From positions 1 through 10,778 of the forward strand of contig JAUTXB010000068.1 of NCBI GenBank assembly GCA_030838245.1: a stretch of DNA of 10,778 nucleotides, written 5' to 3'. Every line of letters starts with the position of its first letter. Position 1 is the stretch's first letter. The stretch comes from Acidimicrobiaceae bacterium. Its GTDB lineage: Bacteria; Actinomycetota; Acidimicrobiia; Acidimicrobiales; RAAP-2. A program made the position numbers and the translations under genes. This document shows, one piece after another, positions 7,723 through 10,778 of the stretch. The notes under the pieces were generated by a model. That model saw only the letters and a program-made list of their open reading frames with translations, ran no database searches and was not told where the DNA came from.

Positions 7723-10199
7723 CGGCTGTGGACGGCAGCGCGCGATCGGGCGACACGCGATCGTCGGGCGGCGACGACGTAAGCGGCGGGGGCGTCCGCC
7801 AGGTCGCGGCCCATGAGCTGCTCGAGGGGCTGACCGGGCCGCAGCGGGACGCGGTCACCCACCGGGGCAGCCCGCTGTTGATCGTGGCCGGGGCCGGGTC
7901 GGGGAAGACCCGGGTCCTCACCCGACGCATCGCCCACCTCATCGCCATGGGCGACGCCGCGCCGTGGCAGATACTGGCCATCACCTTCACCAACAAGGCG
8001 GCCGACGAGATGCGCCAGCGGGTGGCCTCCCTGGTCGGTCCGCGCGGCCGGCGTATGTGGGTGTCCACCTTCCACTCGGCCTGCGTGCGCATCCTCCGGG
8101 CCCATGGCGACCGCCTCGGGTACAAGGGTTCGTTCACCATCTACGACGATGCCGACTCGCGACGGCTGATCGAGATCATCTGCCGCGAGTTGGATATCGA
8201 CACGAAGAAGCTGCCGCCCCGCAGCATCCTCGGCCAGATCAGCCAAGCCAAGTCGAACCAGCAGGGGCCGGCCGAGTACCGGGCCGCGGCCGTGACCATC
8301 TTCGACCGACGGATCGCCGACGTGTTCGACGAGTACCAGCGACGGATGGTGGCGGCCAACGCCATGGACTTCGACGACCTGTTGCTCAACGCCGTTCGCC
8401 TGTTCCGGGAGCACCCCGACGTCTTGGAGCTCTATCGCCAGCGATTCACCCACATCCTGATCGACGAGTTCCAGGACACCAATGCGGTCCAGAACGCGCT
8501 GGCCGTGCTGTTGGCCGGCGAGCACCGCAACATCGTGGTGGTGGGGGACAGCGACCAGTCCGTCTACCGGTTCCGGGGGGCGGACATCACCAACATCTTG
8601 GAGTTCGAAAAAGCGTTCCCCGATGCCAAGACGGTGACATTGGAGCAGAACTTCCGGTCGACCCAGACCATCCTCGATGCCGCCAACGCCGTGATCGCCA
8701 ACAACGTCTCCCGGAAGCCGAAGACATTGTGGACCGACGCTGGGGCCGGGAACATCATCACCCGCTACCGGGCCGAGGACGAGCACGACGAGGCGGCGTG
8801 GGTGTCGAGCGAGATCGGCCGGCTCCATCGGGAGGAGGGCCTGCGCTGGGGCGACGTGGCCGTCTTCTACCGGACCAATGCCCAGAGCCGCGCCCTGGAA
8901 GAGGCGCTGGTCCGGTACGAGGTGCCCTACAAGGTGGTGGGGGGCACACGCTTCTACGACCGCCGCGAGGTGAAAGACGTCCTGGCCTACCTGCGGGTCC
9001 TGGTCAACCCGGACGACGAGGTGAGCTGGCGGCGCATCGTCAACGTGCCCAAGCGGGGAGTGGGCGAGACGTCGGTGGCCCGGCTGGCCGGATGGGCACA
9101 GCTCAACGGGCTCTCGTTCGGCCAGGCCATCAGCCGGGCCGATGAGGCCGGGATCACCGGCAAGGCATCGAAGGCCTTGTACGACCTGGCCCGGCTGCTC
9201 GACGAGTTGCGGGACCGGATGGTGATGCCGCAGGCGGGAGACGACGAGGCCTTCGATGCGTTCCCCGAGGAGGGCGAGTGGGCCGACGGCCCAGAGGGCC
9301 GGGAGGGCCAGGGGCCGGACGACGGAGGCGACCGGGACGGCGAGGGCAACCGGCACGGCGACGCCGACGGCCCGCTCGGACCGGGTGAGTTGACCTCGGC
9401 GGTGGCCGAGCGCACCGGGTACCGCAGCGAGCTCCTGGCCGAGGGCAGCATCGAGGCCCTGGGGCGGGTGGAGAACATCGACGAGCTGGCCGGGGTGGCG
9501 GCCGAATACCGGTCCCTGCCCGAGTTCTTGGAGGCGGCCGCGCTGGTGGCCGACTCCGACGAGCTCGACGGCGACCCCAGCCGGGTGTCGCTCATGACCC
9601 TGCACATCGCCAAGGGCCTGGAGTTCCCCGCCGTGTTCCTGGTCGGGATGGAAGACGGCATCTTTCCTCATTTCCGGGCCCTCGGGGACCCCGTCGAGCT
9701 CGAAGAGGAGCGGAGGCTGTGCTACGTCGGGATCACCCGGGCCGAGAAATATCTCTTCGTCTCCCACGCCTGGAGCCGCATGTTGTTTGGCAAGACAGGC
9801 AGCAACGTGCCCAGCCGCTTCCTGTCGGAGATGCCGGCTGAGCTGGTACGGGAGGTGGGTGCTCCCTCCGGCAGTTATGGCGGCAACCGCTCGGCCCCGG
9901 GCCGTGACGCCTGGGAGAACGACCGGCCTGCAGGGACGCCTGGCTTGAGCCGGTTCGGGACCGGGATCGCTACTCCGGGGGACCGCTACGGCAGTGGTGT
10001 CAAGCGCCCGGATCCGGTCTCCACCGGGGCCGAAGCGCTCGGACTCGAGCCCGGAGACGTGGTCGTCCATGGCCGGTGGGGGGAGGGAACGGTCCTGGCC
10101 ACCAGCGGTTCGGGTGAGAATGCGGAGGCCACCGTGCAGTTCGCCGGAGTGGGTCGCAAGCAACTGCTCTTGCGGATGGCACCGGTGAAGCGTGCCTGA
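7713..10199 (+). CDS. pcrA: ATP-dependent DNA helicase PcrA/UvrD
   Basis: This is a superfamily 1A 3'-to-5' helicase for nucleotide-excision repair, removal of stalled complexes and control of recombination. Motifs in order are Walker A GAGSGKT (60-66), [11 protein letters not shown] (91-101), Walker [10 protein letters not shown] (249-257), motif [17 protein letters not shown] (278-291), EQNFRST (311-317), motif V with [15 protein letters not shown] (628-642), and motif [15 protein letters not shown] (667-679). Residues about 777-827 form the Tudor-like C-terminal domain known to bind RNA polymerase in PcrA. An acidic, Gly-rich insert at about 508-558 lies in the 2B region. At 828 residues it is a little longer than usual. 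The ATG at 7713 overlaps guaA by ten bases. GTG at 7719 (GTGA overlap) and GTG at 7728 (GGGAG eight bases upstream) are equally plausible, since the first 37 residues are low-complexity. Confidence 0.97.
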   Translation: MGVTAVDGSARSGDTRSSGGDDVSGGGVRQVAAHELLEGLTGPQRDAVTHRGSPLLIVAGAGSGKTRVLTRRIAHLIAMGDAAPWQILAITFTNKAADEMRQRVASLVGPRGRRMWVSTFHSACVRILRAHGDRLGYKGSFTIYDDADSRRLIEIICRELDIDTKKLPPRSILGQISQAKSNQQGPAEYRAAAVTIFDRRIADVFDEYQRRMVAANAMDFDDLLLNAVRLFREHPDVLELYRQRFTHILIDEFQDTNAVQNALAVLLAGEHRNIVVVGDSDQSVYRFRGADITNILEFEKAFPDAKTVTLEQNFRSTQTILDAANAVIANNVSRKPKTLWTDAGAGNIITRYRAEDEHDEAAWVSSEIGRLHREEGLRWGDVAVFYRTNAQSRALEEALVRYEVPYKVVGGTRFYDRREVKDVLAYLRVLVNPDDEVSWRRIVNVPKRGVGETSVARLAGWAQLNGLSFGQAISRADEAGITGKASKALYDLARLLDELRDRMVMPQAGDDEAFDAFPEEGEWADGPEGREGQGPDDGGDRDGEGNRHGDADGPLGPGELTSAVAERTGYRSELLAEGSIEALGRVENIDELAGVAAEYRSLPEFLEAAALVADSDELDGDPSRVSLMTLHIAKGLEFPAVFLVGMEDGIFPHFRALGDPVELEEERRLCYVGITRAEKYLFVSHAWSRMLFGKTGSNVPSRFLSEMPAELVREVGAPSGSYGGNRSAPGRDAWENDRPAGTPGLSRFGTGIATPGDRYGSGVKRPDPVSTGAEALGLEPGDVVVHGRWGEGTVLATSGSGENAEATVQFAGVGRKQLLLRMAPVKRA

Positions 10200-10220
10200 G
10201 CTCCGGGGCGAGAGCCTCGA

Positions 10221-10245
10221 CCTCACAAATGCCGTGCCTGTGAGG
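10221..10245 (+). terminator. Small hairpin after pcrA
   Basis: CCTCACA (10221-10227) and TGTGAGG (10239-10245) form a perfect 7-bp stem with an 11-base loop, 21 bases past the pcrA stop. There is no T-run, and the long loop makes it a modest terminator candidate. Confidence 0.35.
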
Positions 10246-10383
10246 CCACTGAGGTGACGATCGGAGGGGTACCTCCAAGCGACGGCTCGGGCATGAGAGA
10301 CTTGGGGCGAAGATCTCTATGACTAGCTCGGCGGACGGACCAGTGGCGGAGGGTTCCGTGGGTTTCGCCCCTGGATCCGGCCG

Positions 10384-10413
10384 GGCTCGGGCCGAGCCAG
10401 TGGAGGATTTTTT
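10384..10413 (+). terminator. Hairpin followed at a distance by a T6 run
   Basis: GGCTCG (10384-10389) and CGAGCC (10393-10398) form a 6-bp stem with a 3-base loop. A run of six T residues, rare in this GC-rich window, lies at 10408-10413. The nine-base gap between stem and T-run is larger than a classical intrinsic terminator allows. Confidence 0.25.
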
Positions 10414-10473
10414 GGCCCCGCCAACCCGCTCCACCAGGATGACAACCAGCGACGTCCAGCGCGGGGCGCCGCC

Positions 10474-10778
10474 ATGGTGACGCGCGACGGCGGCGGGCGC
10501 GAGGTGTATGGCGACGGATCGACCGTCCCCCCACCGCGTCGTCCGGGAGGCCCGCCCGGTGGTCCCCCCGGTGGGCCGCCTCGAGGCAACGGCAACGGCC
10601 AACGGCAGCGCCCTGCGAGCAGCGGCAACGGGCAACGGCAGCGCCCGGGGAACGGAAACGCGCTGGTCCCGAGCGAACGGCAGTTAGCCGTCGACGATCG
10701 GCCCCGTCCACGACGCCCTGGTGGGCCGCCCGAGCGGCCATCGGCGGCCCAGAGCGCCGGTCCACGCCACCGACCCGG
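10474..10778 (+). CDS. Partial open frame, Pro/Gly/Arg/Asn-rich N-terminal tail
   Basis: A frame opens with ATG at 10474 (GTG at 10477 is an alternative) and stays open for 101 codons to the window edge, so the gene is cut off. The visible part is entirely low-complexity: a PGGPPGGPPGGPPRG run, then two copies of GNGQRQRP 11 residues apart, then RPRPRRPGGPPERPS. Such basic, proline-rich tails often precede a membrane anchor in actinobacterial cell-wall enzymes such as penicillin-binding proteins, or flank domains in DNA- or RNA-binding proteins. Nothing here decides between these. No clear Shine-Dalgarno site is visible, and third-position GC is no higher than the local average, so composition does not prove coding. 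No function is assigned. Confidence 0.4.
   Translation, partial: MVTRDGGGREVYGDGSTVPPPRRPGGPPGGPPGGPPRGNGNGQRQRPASSGNGQRQRPGNGNALVPSERQLAVDDRPRPRRPGGPPERPSAAQSAGPRHRP
10591..10646 (+). repeat. Imperfect 33-bp direct repeat (23-bp core)
   Basis: GGCAACGG(C/G)CAACGGCAGCGCCC occurs at 10591-10613 and 10624-10646 with one mismatch and a period of 33 bases. In the open frame it encodes two GNGQRQRP units spaced by 11 codons, so the repeat keeps the frame. Confidence 0.8.

Larger units (their letters stand above)
10200..10473. other. Intergenic stretch after pcrA with no convincing gene
   Basis: An ATG at 10319 opens a 53-codon frame ending at 10480, overlapping the next start as ATGGTGA. Its product is Pro/Ala/Gly/Ser-rich with no recognisable motif and no good ribosome site, so I do not call it a gene. 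Two weak hairpins are listed separately. A small GGAGG-GGTA-CCTCC inverted repeat lies at 10263-10276. Promoters for the downstream frame should be here, but none stands out. Confidence 0.5.

Noticed and set aside
7611..10226. 871-codon open frame on the (-) strand opposite pcrA
   Set aside because: It mirrors the helicase gene codon for codon in phase, shows no domain, and has no start signal. The helicase motifs on the (+) strand are unambiguous.
10200..10320. Possible c-di-AMP or other riboswitch after pcrA
   Set aside because: Such leaders often precede actinobacterial cell-wall hydrolases, but I could not find the conserved junction bases or stem arrangement.
10000..10765. Two overlapping (-) frames at the right edge (ends at 10635 and 10765)
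   Set aside because: Their products are Arg/Pro/Ala-rich without motifs, one runs into the end of pcrA, and neither has a ribosome site. The (+) frame is a better but still weak candidate.

Overview
The window is about 10.8 kb of high-GC DNA with strongly G/C-ending codons, actinobacterial in flavour. The groES-groEL pair, a CBS-less GuaB3-type IMP dehydrogenase paralogue, guaA and a pcrA/uvrD1-type helicase, all in loose synteny, point to Actinomycetota. A deep lineage such as Acidimicrobiia is my inference from gene content and style; it is not proven by the sequence.

Layout. 5-1950 (+): groES and groEL, overlapping by one base, closed by a strong GC hairpin. 2141-3893 (-): a compact three-gene block read in the opposite direction. 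In transcription order it holds a YbjQ/UPF0145 protein, a 69-residue single-pass membrane protein, and a class C beta-lactamase-like serine hydrolase. A 130-bp divergent spacer separates this block from a (+) NUDIX hydrolase of the CoA-pyrophosphatase type (4024-4785), which is followed by a second strong hairpin. 4970-10199 (+): guaB3, guaA and pcrA, with a 4-base overlap at the first junction and up to 10 bases at the second, so almost certainly one transcript. 10200-10778: about 270 bp with no convincing gene, two weak hairpins, and then an open reading frame that begins with a Pro/Gly/Arg/Asn-rich tail and runs off the end.

How the genes work together. GroES/GroEL is the folding chamber. 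GuaA makes GMP from XMP, and GuaB3 belongs to the family that acts one step earlier on IMP or GMP. PcrA is a repair and transcription-linked helicase that shares the transcript without an obvious biochemical link. The (-) block is an accessory insertion between housekeeping genes, and its substrates are unknown.

I see no phage, transposon, CRISPR, tRNA or rRNA, and no clearly new multi-gene system. The best oddities are four. The serine hydrolase appears to lack its conserved N-terminus unless it starts at CTG, in frame with the upstream membrane protein across a single TGA. PcrA carries an acidic, glycine-rich insertion in its 2B region. The actinobacterial GuaB3 has uncertain chemistry. The low-complexity frame at the right edge is unidentified.
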